A stretch of 64,000 nucleotides of DNA from Hyphomicrobiaceae bacterium. Its GTDB lineage: Bacteria > Pseudomonadota > Alphaproteobacteria > Rhizobiales > Hyphomicrobiaceae. This document shows, in pieces, positions 45,990 through 54,912 of this stretch. The position numbers and the translations under genes are program-made. Location of the stretch: positions 178,776-242,775 of the forward strand of contig JALHMC010000002.1 of assembly GCA_022844225.1 (NCBI GenBank). Direction: 5' to 3'. Numbering within the stretch: position 1 is the stretch's first letter; each line of letters opens with the position of its first letter. Under the pieces are notes generated by a model. That model was not told the origin of the DNA and made no database searches. It saw only the letters and a list, made by a program, of their open reading frames with translations.

Positions 45990-47594
45990 TCAACCTTGAA
46001 CCAGGTGACGCATGGAGGCGTGTAGATCAGCAGCTAACCCGGAGGGCTCGTAGCGGACATCGACGCCTCCTGTGCCGACAAGGCCGATGTTGATCAGCTT
46101 CGAACCAAAACCTCTGCGCGTCGGCGGGACGACGGGTGGTCCCCCGCGCTCACGCCATTGGATGCTTAGAAGATCGCTCTCCTGCCCGTTCAGTATGCCC
46201 CACGTCAGAGACACCTCGCCGTGATCATTGCTCAGCGCGCCGTACTTGCAGGCGTTGGTCAGCAACTCGTGCACTATCAGCGAAAAAGAGAGCGCCGCTC
46301 GCGGCCCAAGGGCCACCGTAGGGCCACTCATGTCGACCCGATCCGAGAATCCTATCGCGTCAATCACGGTCGCGGCGATCGTTTGCAAGTCAGCCTGCGT
46401 CCAACTCATTTGAAGCAAGGCGTCGTGCGCCGCGCTAAGAGCCATCAGACGGCGCTCAAAGGCGTAGACTGCATCGCGATCGGTGACGTTTCGCAACGTT
46501 TGGCTCGCGATGGCCTGAACCATAGTGAGCATGTTCTTCAAGCGGTGAGCGATCTCACCATTCACGATGACTTGCTGCTGCTCGGTGCGGAGCCTCGCGA
46601 CCCCAGCCTCGAGCCGGTCCGCCGCGCTCCGCAGGAACGAGATTTCTTCTGCTGGCCACGGTCGGGGGTGCGCCGAATGGACAAAGAAGACGGCGATGGT
46701 CTTGCCTCGATCTCTCACTGGCATGTCGACCAGAGACCGAACGCCGACACGCACTGCGCTCTCGAGATTATGGAGCGTGCGGTCGTCGGTTAGGGCGTCC
46801 CAAACGATCAGGGGGTCGCCACCGACGAGCGGCTTGCGCAAGCTTCCGTACTCTTCGAGACGGTGGCGGCCGGCGATGCTCATAATCCCGGGCGCCGTCC
46901 AATCTGTTTCGACGTCAATGGTCTCGACGTCATCGTCGACGGATCCGAACCCGGCCCGGTCCGTGGCAAGCGCCCTGCCCACGATGGCGGCGGTAGCCGA
47001 CGCCATCTCGGCGGTGTCGTGACTGCTTCGTATGGTCTCGCCGATCTCGACCAAGGCTGTCTGCAGCCCCGTGAGGCGCTCGCTCGCGTTGGCGACACGG
47101 CGCAGTTCAAGATTTTCGCTGGCGAGGCGAGCAAGTGCCTGAAGCATCGCCTTTTCCGCTTCGCTGAGCCCTTTAGGCCGCGGAGCGGTATCGATGACGC
47201 AGAGCCGACCAACGATCGCGCCGGATCGCAGCATGAGCGGTGCGCCAGCGTAGGCGCGAAAGTGCCTGACGCCGGTGACGAGCGGATTGCGCTTGGTCCG
47301 CGCGTCATTTGTGAGATCGACGATTTCCAAGAGGTCGCCCTGATCGATCTCGATCCGACAGACCGAGTGTTCGATTTCGGTCTCGCACACCTCGAGCCCG
47401 TACTTGGCCTTGAACCATTGACGGTCGGTGTCGAGGAGAGTGATGAGCGCGATCGGAACGTCGCAAGCCTTTGCCGCGACGAAAACGAGATCGTCGAAGG
47501 CTTGCTCTTCCGGCGTGTCGAGGACCATGAGGTCCGCAAGCGCCTTCGCCCGCTGTGCCGGCCCGAAATCTGTTTTGTCAGAGTTCAGGCTCAC
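45990..47594 (-). CDS. HWE-family sensor histidine kinase with two GAF-like domains
   Basis: The 534-residue cytoplasmic kinase has an N-terminal GAF domain (about residues 25-165), a second GAF-like region (about 175-330) and an HWE kinase domain. Family marks are the H-box EIAHRLKNMLTMVQAIASQT near residue 355, the N-box HELLTNACKYGALS near 445 and the WxE motif in IQWRERGG. HWE kinases of Alphaproteobacteria often sense light or redox via PAS/GAF domains. No chromophore Cys can be assigned with confidence. It is co-transcribed with the single-domain receiver. Confidence 0.92.
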   Translation of the reverse strand: MSLNSDKTDFGPAQRAKALADLMVLDTPEEQAFDDLVFVAAKACDVPIALITLLDTDRQWFKAKYGLEVCETEIEHSVCRIEIDQGDLLEIVDLTNDARTKRNPLVTGVRHFRAYAGAPLMLRSGAIVGRLCVIDTAPRPKGLSEAEKAMLQALARLASENLELRRVANASERLTGLQTALVEIGETIRSSHDTAEMASATAAIVGRALATDRAGFGSVDDDVETIDVETDWTAPGIMSIAGRHRLEEYGSLRKPLVGGDPLIVWDALTDDRTLHNLESAVRVGVRSLVDMPVRDRGKTIAVFFVHSAHPRPWPAEEISFLRSAADRLEAGVARLRTEQQQVIVNGEIAHRLKNMLTMVQAIASQTLRNVTDRDAVYAFERRLMALSAAHDALLQMSWTQADLQTIAATVIDAIGFSDRVDMSGPTVALGPRAALSFSLIVHELLTNACKYGALSNDHGEVSLTWGILNGQESDLLSIQWRERGGPPVVPPTRRGFGSKLINIGLVGTGGVDVRYEPSGLAADLHASMRHLVQG

Positions 47595-47660
47595 CAGAGC
47601 TCTCCCGGTCGGGGCCTTGAAGCCTGAACATGGCCGATCATGCGCTTTGGCTTAGTCACG

Positions 47661-48212
47661 TCAGTGCCCCCTCACGCGCGGCGGCCACTGCGATGACGGG
47701 CCCCCCGTGTCGCGGCTCTGATCGGCGGCGGCACCAATAGTCAGAACGATCTTGCCCTGGATGTGGCCTGCCTCTGCTCGATGATGAGCGGCAGCCGCTT
47801 CGGAAAGCGGGAATGTGCTGTCCACGGCGACGCGAACCGCACCGCTATCGAGTAGTTGAGCTAGCTTGGCCAACTGATCGCCGTTGGAACGAACCTGAGT
47901 CGCCGAAACGGTCACCCCCCGGCCGGCAGCCTCGTCATGTCCGGCAAAGCCGAGGGGAAAAATCGGGAACAGCGCGCCGCCCGGACGGATGGTCTGCAGA
48001 AAGCGGCTCGCGGCCGGGCCGCCGACAGCGTCGACGACGAGATCGACGTCGCGCACATCGTCTTCGGGCTTGGTCTGCGTGTAGTCGATGAACTCGTCAG
48101 CACCCAGTTCGCGGAGGAAAGCCTCGTGCCGGCTTGACGCGACAGCTAGTGGCGCATCCTCATAGCGGAGGACCTCGGGAGCGCCGAACTCATGGAAGCG
48201 GATCGCCTTCAT
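47661..48212 (-). pseudogene. Zinc-type alcohol dehydrogenase/quinone oxidoreductase with large internal deletion
   Basis: The 183-codon frame begins like an NADP-dependent quinone oxidoreductase (MKAIRFHEFGAPEVLRYEDAPL) but jumps at residue 21 into the second half of the Rossmann domain (SSRHEAFLRELGADEFIDY). About 130-140 residues are missing, including the catalytic GroES-like domain and the glycine-rich nucleotide motif. The reading frame is kept, but the product should be inactive. It ends with an unrelated-looking tail after IVLTIGAA. It lies 14 bases after the thiolase gene. Confidence 0.82.
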
Positions 48213-48226
48213 CTCATACCCCCCAA

Positions 48227-49492
48227 TCAGACGCGTTCGAGGAGGGCGACGGTGCCTTGACCGCCGTCGGCACAGATGCTGACGATCCCGAGAGACCCGA
48301 CCGGCATGGCCCACAGCTCTTTGACGGCTTGGCTGAGGTCACGCGCGCCAGTCGCGCCGAAGGGATGCCCGATAGCTACCGAACCGCCGTTGGGATTGAC
48401 GCGATCCCAGTCGAAGTTACCCATCTCGGGCGAGACGCCGGCCTTCTCTCGGACCCAATTCGGATCGGTGATGGCTGCGACATTGGCCAAGACCTGTGCC
48501 GCGAAGGCTTCGTGGATCTCCCAAAGGGCAATGTCGGAGAATGCCAGCTGATGTCGCGCGAGCAGACGCGGAATGGCATATGACGGTGCCATCAGAAGCC
48601 CCTCCGTGTGGAGGTCGACCGCAGATATTTCGAAGTCGACGAGCCGCACGTGAGCCGTGCCTTCGGGGAGCCTCTGCAAACCTTCTTCATTGGACACCCA
48701 ACAGCCGGCCGCCCCATCTGTGATCGGAGAGCTGTTGCCAGCTGTCAGGCTACCCATGCCGCTCTCGCGATCAAAGGCCGGCTTCAGACCTGACAGCCGT
48801 TCGGCGGACGTGTCCGCACGCGGGTTTGCATCGCGGGCAAGTTCCGGCAGTGCAATCACGAGGTCATCGAAGAAACCGCTGTCCCAACCGGCGATCGCTC
48901 GCTGGTGGCTCTTGAGAGCCCAGTCGTCCTGTGCCTCACGCGAGATCCGCCACGCCTTGGCGGTCTCCTCCATGTGATCGCCCATCGTCCTGCCGGTAAG
49001 GCGGTTGGCCCATCCCTTCGTCGGGAGCACATAGTCGGTAGGAGCCAGCGCCCCCAAGGCGGCAAGTGCTGCTGCGGCATCCTGCGCGAACAAATCGGTG
49101 AGCCGCTTTGATGCCTCGGGGGTAAGCGCGAGCGATGGCCGGCTCATGACCTCAGAGCCGCCGACCATGATCAAGTTAAGGCCGCCACCGAGCATGCCGG
49201 CCGCAGCGAAACACGCGGTCATGCTGGTTGAGCACGCAAGAACAACGGAGAATGCCGGGACATTGGGATTGAGTTTCGCGTCTAGCCATACCTCACGAGC
49301 GATATTGCTCCAGCCCAGGTTTGGGATGACGCTTCCCCAGACAACGAGGTCGGGCTCGGCAAGCTTCCCCATCTCCTGAACGACGGGCACGGATAAGGAG
49401 ACCGCGTCATAATTCGCCAGTGCTCCCCCGCCGCGCCCAAAAGGGGTCCGAAGGCCTGCGGCTACGAAAACTGGTTCTGCAAAGCGGCTCAC
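48227..49492 (-). CDS. Acetyl-CoA C-acyltransferase (thiolase)
   Basis: The 421-residue thiolase joins or cleaves acyl-CoA chains. The acyl-accepting Cys is in LACSTSMTA near residue 87, the His in EIHEAFAAQ near 330, GHPFGATGAR near 375 and the second Cys in SICADGGQG near 407. It resembles FadI-like or acetyl-CoA acetyltransferase enzymes. No partner FadB-type gene is near, only the broken dehydrogenase downstream. Confidence 0.9.
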   Translation of the reverse strand: MSRFAEPVFVAAGLRTPFGRGGGALANYDAVSLSVPVVQEMGKLAEPDLVVWGSVIPNLGWSNIAREVWLDAKLNPNVPAFSVVLACSTSMTACFAAAGMLGGGLNLIMVGGSEVMSRPSLALTPEASKRLTDLFAQDAAAALAALGALAPTDYVLPTKGWANRLTGRTMGDHMEETAKAWRISREAQDDWALKSHQRAIAGWDSGFFDDLVIALPELARDANPRADTSAERLSGLKPAFDRESGMGSLTAGNSSPITDGAAGCWVSNEEGLQRLPEGTAHVRLVDFEISAVDLHTEGLLMAPSYAIPRLLARHQLAFSDIALWEIHEAFAAQVLANVAAITDPNWVREKAGVSPEMGNFDWDRVNPNGGSVAIGHPFGATGARDLSQAVKELWAMPVGSLGIVSICADGGQGTVALLERV

Positions 49493-49610
49493 AGTGGTCT
49501 CCCGAAAGACAAAGGTTCGAATAAGCGACGCGGCGTAGTGCGCTCAGGCTCCCCGGCCTGGGCCGTAGTTGAGCGCTTTCGTCTGGAGGGATTCGACCAT
49601 TTCGCTGCCT

Positions 49611-50357
49611 CTACCCTCCATAGCGCTCAGTCTTAATGATCGAGGCGTCGAGCCCGGCCGCTAACGCGCCGTCCGTCGCGATGTTGACGAAACCGTTGGA
49701 CCCGCAAACGAACACGTGGGCAGGATCTCGACCCAGGCGGGCGATCGTCTCCTTGACCATCTCGGCGTCGATCCGTCGGCCAAAGTCCGAGGCGCGCATT
49801 GGCGCTTCGCGCGTTATCGCGACGGCTAGGACCAACGCAGAATCACGCATCTCGATCGAGCGAAGTTCGCTGGAGAAGAGTACGTCGCGACTGGTCCGAG
49901 CGGACAAGAGCAGCGCAACTGGAACGGCCTGGGCCAGTGCTTGGCGCTGCCTGATCATTGCCATCAGTGGGACCAAGCCCGAACCTGCGCCGATCAGCAG
50001 CACCGGGTCGTCAGCAGGTTCGGGCCACAAAAAGTGGCCACCGAGAGGACCTCTAAGTTCGATTTCGTCGCCAGGAGCGGCGACGTCGTGGAAGAACGGC
50101 GAGACTTCGCCATCGGGCAGACGCTCTATTGCCAACTCGAGGATCGGGGACGAGGCAGCCGACGATGCAATCGAATAGCTGCGCATCGCTTGATAGCCAT
50201 TGGGGGCGGTCAGGCGCACGTCAACGTGCTGGCCGGCGGTATGGAAGAAAGGCTCCCGTAGCAGCAGGAAAAAGCTCTTTATACTTGGGGTCTGCTGGAC
50301 GATCTCGTCGATCACACATGACTGCCACGACGCGGGTTGCGCGTCGATCTCAGTCAT
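49611..50357 (-). CDS. FAD/NAD(P)H ferredoxin-type reductase
   Basis: The 248-residue flavoprotein has a ferredoxin-reductase-like FAD domain (RSYSIASS near residue 59) and an NAD(P) domain (LLIGAGSGLVPLMAM near 112, VFVCGSNGFV near 212). It lacks a C-terminal [2Fe-2S] domain. The gene overlaps the preceding sulfite-oxidase-like gene by 8 bases, so it should be the electron donor of that molybdoenzyme. Confidence 0.88.
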   Translation of the reverse strand: MTEIDAQPASWQSCVIDEIVQQTPSIKSFFLLLREPFFHTAGQHVDVRLTAPNGYQAMRSYSIASSAASSPILELAIERLPDGEVSPFFHDVAAPGDEIELRGPLGGHFLWPEPADDPVLLIGAGSGLVPLMAMIRQRQALAQAVPVALLLSARTSRDVLFSSELRSIEMRDSALVLAVAITREAPMRASDFGRRIDAEMVKETIARLGRDPAHVFVCGSNGFVNIATDGALAAGLDASIIKTERYGG

Positions 50358-50955
50358 GGGTGTACCGTTGTTCGCGCCACGGATCGCCGTAGATGTGATA
50401 GCCGCGCAGTTCCCAGAAGCCAGCTTCATCACGCGTCGTGAACTGCAGCCCATTCACCCATTTGGCGGACTTCCAAAAGTATAGATGAGGTACTAGCAGG
50501 CGCGCCGGTCCGCCATGATCACGGGGAAGCGGCTCGCCCGCATACCCAGTCGCGACCATCGCCTTACCGGCCAGAAGGTCGGCGAGCGGGACATTGGTCG
50601 AATAGCCATCGTAGCAGTGGGCCAAGACGAAATCGGTGGGCCGCTCGAGTCCTGCATCCGCGAGGATGTCTTCGATCAGCACGCCTTCCCACTTGGTGTC
50701 GAGCTTCGACCATGACGTAACGCAGTGTATGTCTTTAGTTACGTTGGTTTTCGGAAGGGCGTTAAACTCGCTCCAGGTCCAGACCTTGATCGGCTTTGGA
50801 CCGATCTTGACCGTAAACTTCCAGTCGGATGTCTCGATACGTGGCGTCGGTCCCGCGGTCAGTACGGGAAAATTTTCTACGAGATGTTGACCCGGCGGAA
50901 TGCGGCCATCGTGGTCGCCGCCTGAACCGCGGCCGGTGAAACCTCTGGTGACCAT
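50350..50955 (-). CDS. Sulfite-oxidase-like molybdopterin oxidoreductase, cytoplasmic
   Basis: The 201-residue protein matches the molybdopterin-binding core of the sulfite oxidase family: HCVTSWSKLDTKWEGV near residue 77 (with the Cys that coordinates Mo), HCYDGYSTNVPLADL near 113, and LPRDHGGPARLLVPHLYFWKSAKWV near 145. It lacks a Tat signal and heme domain, unlike MsrP or periplasmic sulfite dehydrogenases. Coupling to the reductase by an 8-base overlap suggests a two-component NAD(P)H-dependent reductase. The substrate is unknown; methionine sulfoxide is an appealing guess. Confidence 0.87.
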   Translation of the reverse strand: MVTRGFTGRGSGGDHDGRIPPGQHLVENFPVLTAGPTPRIETSDWKFTVKIGPKPIKVWTWSEFNALPKTNVTKDIHCVTSWSKLDTKWEGVLIEDILADAGLERPTDFVLAHCYDGYSTNVPLADLLAGKAMVATGYAGEPLPRDHGGPARLLVPHLYFWKSAKWVNGLQFTTRDEAGFWELRGYHIYGDPWREQRYTHD

Positions 50956-51133
50956 GCCGAACCCCCTTGCTCGTCACGACAGACCGGAACCGACTTAATC
51001 TCAGGCTACTGCGTAGATGATCTTCGCACTTGCATGATGCCGAATGGATCGACAGGCTGAAACTCAGACAACCGAATGCCGTATCAGTATAGATCTGTTT
51101 ATCATCACTATGAATCGCGCTAATCGCACCTCG

Positions 51134-51190
51134 ACTATAGCGGTAGAGCAGCATCTTTGCCCAATGTCTGCTCGCTATAGTTTCAATACC
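51134..51190 (-). promoter_or_regulatory. LysR-type promoter of the molybdoenzyme/reductase operon (site B)
   Basis: Reading towards 50955: box GGTATTGAAACTATA (51176-51190), 11 bases, -35 TTGGGC (51159-51164), 18 bases, -10 CTATAG (51135-51140). This leaves a leader of about 170 bases. The 351-base gap between the divergent molybdoenzyme and nadE genes contains no other feature that I can support; a separate nadE promoter is not obvious. Confidence 0.75.
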
Positions 51191-51306
51191 TTCCGACCAG
51201 CGTTGCACGCGTATGTGCGCCCGTGGGATGTTAGGCGAACGCCGCCGGCTGTCGGACGGAGAAGGCACGGTCATCGCCTGCTTGCGGTTCACGTCATGAG
51301 GTCGCC

Positions 51307-52131
51307 ATGCACGCTCAAGCTGAAATCATCGCAGCGCTCGGCGTCTCTCAAACGTTCGATGCTGAACAAGAGGCCGCGAGCCGTATCGGCTTCCTTCGCG
51401 ATTATTTGAGAAGGTCTGGCCAGCGAGCGTATGTGCTTGGAATCAGCGGGGGCGTCGATTCCCTGACCGCGGGCCTGCTGGCGCAATCGGCCGTGAAGGA
51501 GCTTCGCCGCACCGGGTACGAGTGCGAGTTTCTTGCGGTGCGGCTACCTTATGGCATTCAGTCGGATGAGCACGATGCTCAACTTGCTCTCTCGACGATC
51601 AAGCCTGACCGTACGGTGGCGATCAATGTGAGGCCCGCAACGGACGCTCTTTGGGCGGAACTGACGTACTCCGGATACGATCCAGTTGATCCTCACGACC
51701 GCGGCAGAGCGCTAGGTAACGTCAAGGCGCGCCAGCGCATGATTGCTCAATTCGCGCTCGCTGGAAGCCTGGGTGGCCTAGTGATCGGTACGGACCATGC
51801 AGCGGAAGCGGTCATGGGGTTCTTCACCAAATTTGGCGATGGCGCCGCGGATGTTCTGCCTCTCGCGGGTCTCAACAAGCGACGTGTTCGCGCGATTGGG
51901 GTTCACCTTGGCGCCCCGCCTGAGATAATCGGCAAGGTTCCGACTGCGGATTTGGACGATCTCATGCCGTTGCGCCCAGATGAGGATGTCTACGGCGTGA
52001 CCTACGATGAGATCGACGATTACCTCGAGGGACGCGTCGTGGCGCCGACGGCTGTAGAGACAATCGAAGAAGCGTACCGAGCGACAGCCCACAAACGTAA
52101 GCTACCTGCTGCGCCCGCTTTCCAGATTTGA
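51307..52131 (+). CDS. nadE: Ammonia-dependent NAD(+) synthase
   Basis: The 274-residue enzyme adenylates and amidates deamido-NAD to NAD. It has the PP-loop SGGVDSLTAG near residue 49, GTDHAAEAVMGFFTKFGDGAADVLPLAGL near 163 and KRKLP at the end. It lacks the N-terminal glutaminase domain typical of most alphaproteobacterial NadE, so it is an island-borne alternative. It sits divergent from the LysR-controlled molybdoenzyme operon. GTCGCC-type sequence precedes the ATG, with no strong ribosome site. Confidence 0.93.
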   Translation: MHAQAEIIAALGVSQTFDAEQEAASRIGFLRDYLRRSGQRAYVLGISGGVDSLTAGLLAQSAVKELRRTGYECEFLAVRLPYGIQSDEHDAQLALSTIKPDRTVAINVRPATDALWAELTYSGYDPVDPHDRGRALGNVKARQRMIAQFALAGSLGGLVIGTDHAAEAVMGFFTKFGDGAADVLPLAGLNKRRVRAIGVHLGAPPEIIGKVPTADLDDLMPLRPDEDVYGVTYDEIDDYLEGRVVAPTAVETIEEAYRATAHKRKLPAAPAFQI

Positions 52132-52173
52132 CGTCACCCAGGTCGAACGCACGCTCCGATTTGCTCCCGTCGA

Positions 52174-52230
52174 AGATATAGAAACTATGTCACGTCGCTA
52201 TTGGAAAAGTTCAGCGTGGGAATTCATAGT
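52174..52230 (+). promoter_or_regulatory. LysR-type promoter of the thioredoxin-DM13-MFS operon (site C)
   Basis: The box AGATATAGAAACTATG (52174-52189) is followed after 11 bases by -35 TTGGAA (52201-52206) and, 18 bases further, by -10 CATAGT (52225-52230). The first gene starts at 52393. Spacing matches sites B and D exactly. Confidence 0.75.
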
Positions 52231-52392
52231 CGATCACGCGAACGCTTTGTTTCGATGGGTATAGTTGAGAAGAGCATTGGTCTCATCGACCACGCGACCC
52301 TCTGGCTCAGGGAGCAGTAACGCATAGCAAAGCCGCTGTGGACGCGATGTTTCGCCAGGCATCGGGTGTCTGCATCGTGGTTGGAGAGAAGA

Positions 52393-52866
52393 ATGAGCCC
52401 GGCCGAACGTCAAGCTCCTCAGCTTCGTGTGCAACGGTGGATCGGTGTAGATGGCGGCAACCTCGCCACGCCGATCCAACTATCGGATCTGGGCGTAGGC
52501 CCGAAGATCGTGTTCGCGTTTCAGCATTGGTGCCGTGGCTGCCATCTGCATGGATTTCCCACTCTGCAGAAATTGCACGGAGCGCTGGAATCCAGAGGTG
52601 TCGGGTTTGCAGTGATCCAAACGGTCTTCGAAGGTGCCCACGAAAATACCTTCGAGAAACTGCGCATCAATCAAGTCGAATACAATCTCCCCATTGCTTT
52701 CGGGCATGACGAGCCGCCAGCTGGCGCGGCTTTTCCCACATTCATGGAAGATTACAGAACACGGGGAACGCCGTGGTTTACCGTCATCAACGCCAACGGT
52801 CGCATCGTCTTCTCGGATTTTCATCTCGACGCGGATCGTTTGGTGGCGGAACTGGAGAGCACGTGA
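52393..52866 (+). CDS. Thioredoxin-like/AhpC-TSA-type protein
   Basis: The 157-residue protein has a thioredoxin fold with active site HWCRGCHLHGFP near residue 49 (CxxC as CRGC), a cis-Pro region RTRGTPWFTVI near 128 and a C-terminal helix. The form is like cytoplasmic thioredoxin-like reductases or peroxiredoxin-related TlpA proteins, but there is no signal peptide. It begins the operon thioredoxin-like - DM13 - MFS and is controlled from site C. Confidence 0.85.
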   Translation: MSPAERQAPQLRVQRWIGVDGGNLATPIQLSDLGVGPKIVFAFQHWCRGCHLHGFPTLQKLHGALESRGVGFAVIQTVFEGAHENTFEKLRINQVEYNLPIAFGHDEPPAGAAFPTFMEDYRTRGTPWFTVINANGRIVFSDFHLDADRLVAELEST

Positions 52867-52869
52867 AAG

Positions 52870-53361
52870 ATGCCACGTTGGCTCATTCTAGCCGCCACCC
52901 ATATCGCCGCCGCCGCCGCAGGCTTTGCTGGTGGCATCTACATGCTCCCGATCCTGACCGCGCCGGTTTCGCCGACCGAAGCTGTCCTGCGCAGCTCGAC
53001 GCCTGAAGCGCTTTATTCCGGAAGGCTTGTTCGGGATCTCGCCGGCAGCGACCTGCTGCATTGGGGCGAAGGTGAAGTGCGGGTCTTGCCTCTCCGGATC
53101 GCGCACATCGGCCGCCTCTCGCCGGGGCCGGACTACAAGCTCTATCTCACCCCACACTTCGTCGACACAGAGGAAGCGTTCCTCGCGATCAAGGACGCAT
53201 CCGCTCGGGTGGGCGATGTGAAAACGTTCAACGGCTTCATCGTAGAGGTGCCCGCCGATATCGATGTTCGAGACTACAGCACCGTTGTCATCTGGTGCGA
53301 AGCCTTTGCTCAGTTCATCAGTTCCGCGGAGTATCAGCCTCCGCGTCAGGCTCGGAAATGA
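52870..53361 (+). CDS. DM13-domain membrane-anchored protein
   Basis: The 163-residue protein has an N-terminal membrane anchor or signal (LILAATHIAAAAAGFAGGIYML) and a DM13 domain from about residue 45 to 155 (LYSGRLVRDLAGSDLLHWGEGEV, GPDYKLYLTPHFVDTEEAF, TVVIWCEAFAQFI with the conserved Cys). DM13 domains are proposed to take part in extracytoplasmic redox or electron transfer. It starts 3 bases after the thioredoxin-like gene and overlaps the MFS gene by 4 bases. Confidence 0.88.
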   Translation: MPRWLILAATHIAAAAAGFAGGIYMLPILTAPVSPTEAVLRSSTPEALYSGRLVRDLAGSDLLHWGEGEVRVLPLRIAHIGRLSPGPDYKLYLTPHFVDTEEAFLAIKDASARVGDVKTFNGFIVEVPADIDVRDYSTVVIWCEAFAQFISSAEYQPPRQARK

Positions 53362-54629
53362 GCCAGGCGATGGACGACGTAAAGGCAGCGTGCGCGCGGG
53401 GACTCGTTTTGGCTCCGGTTGCGGCGCTGTTGTTAAGTGTCGCCACACTGCTCCTGGGCAATGGTCTGCTGGGTACTCTCCTGATTGTGAGAGCTGGTCA
53501 GGAAGGCTTCTCGGCCGGGACGATCAGCGCAATGATGTCCTTTTATTTCGCGGGCTTCACGATCGGCGCGCTGGTTTTGCCCCGGATCATCGTGTCTGTC
53601 GGTCACGTCAGGACCTTCGCTGGCTTCGCGGCGATCGCTTCGATGACTTCTCTCCTCCATGTCGCATTCGTAGACGCGAGCGCATGGATGCCACTTCGGC
53701 TTGTAACCGGCTTCGCCTATGCCGGCATGATCCTTGCGACTGAGAGTTGGCTCAACGCTCACGCTATTCCGTCCACACGCGGTCAGCTCTTGTCGATCTT
53801 CGGCGTCGTTTCGATGGGCTCGTGGGCTCTTGGCCAAGCACTTCTAAACGTGGCCCCACCTGCAGACGTGACCCTGTTCCTGATCGTCTCACTGCTGATA
53901 TCGGCGGCGGTCGTCCCAGTCACTCTGCTGCCCAGCCATCCGCCGGCCGATGTTCGACAGGAACCCGTCGCCTTCCGCGATCTTTTCGCGGTCTCGCCTC
54001 TAGCATCGGTCGGCGTCTTCCTGGCGGGCCTGGCCATAGGCGGTTTCTGGGGCTTGGGACCTAACTTTGCACAGAGGATCGGCCTCGATGTGGGCGGCAT
54101 ATCCGCGTTCATGGCGGCAGTCCTTGGTGGGACGCTCGCCCTGCAATGGCCTCTCGGATGGCTATCGGACCAGGTGTCGCGAAACCTCGTCATCGCCGGC
54201 GCGGCCCTGGCTTCCGCAGCGTCCGCTATCGCCGTAGCGATGGCGGCGGACGCGCCTCTGCCTCTGCTACTCGCCGCGGGCGCGCTGTTCGGCGGCTTCG
54301 GCATTCCCATCTATTCGCTATGTCTAGCCGTCGCCAACGACGATCTTCCTGCGGGTCGGCTTCTGGGCACAGCTCGCGGGCTTCTTCTGCTCAACGGTAT
54401 CGGGACCGCTGCTGGGCCGCTCATCGGGGGAGTAGTGATGGATTTAGTGGGGCCCGGCGGCTTGTTTCTCTACGCGGCGGCGTTGCTCACTGCGCTGGCG
54501 GTGTTGGCCGGTGCGCGCAGGCGTACTCACCGCGCCATCGAGACACGCGCCATACGCTGCCCAAGCACGGCGATGATCACCGGATCCCTCGATGCGATGA
54601 TAACAACGCAAGCTAAGCCACAGAAATGA
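53358..54629 (+). CDS. MFS transporter
   Basis: The 423-residue protein has 12 predicted membrane helices and the MFS pattern of the YcaD/UMF type (VLPRIIVSVGHVRTFAGFAAIAS near residue 75, PLGWLSDQVSRNLVIAGAAL near 270). The ATGA overlap with the DM13 gene shows translational coupling. Substrate unknown; export of a toxic oxidised compound or import of a metabolite are both possible. Confidence 0.87.
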   Translation: MSQAMDDVKAACARGLVLAPVAALLLSVATLLLGNGLLGTLLIVRAGQEGFSAGTISAMMSFYFAGFTIGALVLPRIIVSVGHVRTFAGFAAIASMTSLLHVAFVDASAWMPLRLVTGFAYAGMILATESWLNAHAIPSTRGQLLSIFGVVSMGSWALGQALLNVAPPADVTLFLIVSLLISAAVVPVTLLPSHPPADVRQEPVAFRDLFAVSPLASVGVFLAGLAIGGFWGLGPNFAQRIGLDVGGISAFMAAVLGGTLALQWPLGWLSDQVSRNLVIAGAALASAASAIAVAMAADAPLPLLLAAGALFGGFGIPIYSLCLAVANDDLPAGRLLGTARGLLLLNGIGTAAGPLIGGVVMDLVGPGGLFLYAAALLTALAVLAGARRRTHRAIETRAIRCPSTAMITGSLDAMITTQAKPQK

Positions 54630-54657
54630 TCATTCGCGGCCGAAGGCCAGTCAGCTG

Positions 54658-54912
54658 ATGCAGACGCTTGGCCCAAACGAAGCGAAGCCCGCCATGGACG
54701 AGACAGTGTGTGCTCCCGCTCAAAGCGGGGCCCATGAAATGAAGCGGGGTGCTCTTGCCATCCTTCCCTTGGCGTTGGGAGCCAGCGTGTATGGCATGGC
54801 CTTCGGTCTTCTGGCTGTGCAGGTAGGCTTTCCGTGGTGGGGCGTGGGGATCATGAGCGTCTCTAGGGGCATAAACTCAACATCGGTTCGATGTAACGGC
54901 CCCGGGAGATAG
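54658..54912 (+). pseudogene. azlC: Truncated azlC (branched-chain amino acid permease subunit)
   Basis: The first about 68 codons look like the AzlC N-terminus (MKRGALAILPLALGASVYGMAFGLLAVQVGFPWWGVGIMS). The similarity ends near 54865 and the frame runs into unrelated sequence and a stop at 54912. Full AzlC is about 230 residues. The break point may mark a deletion or the edge of a lost insertion; no insertion-sequence ends were seen. No azlD follows. Confidence 0.7.
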
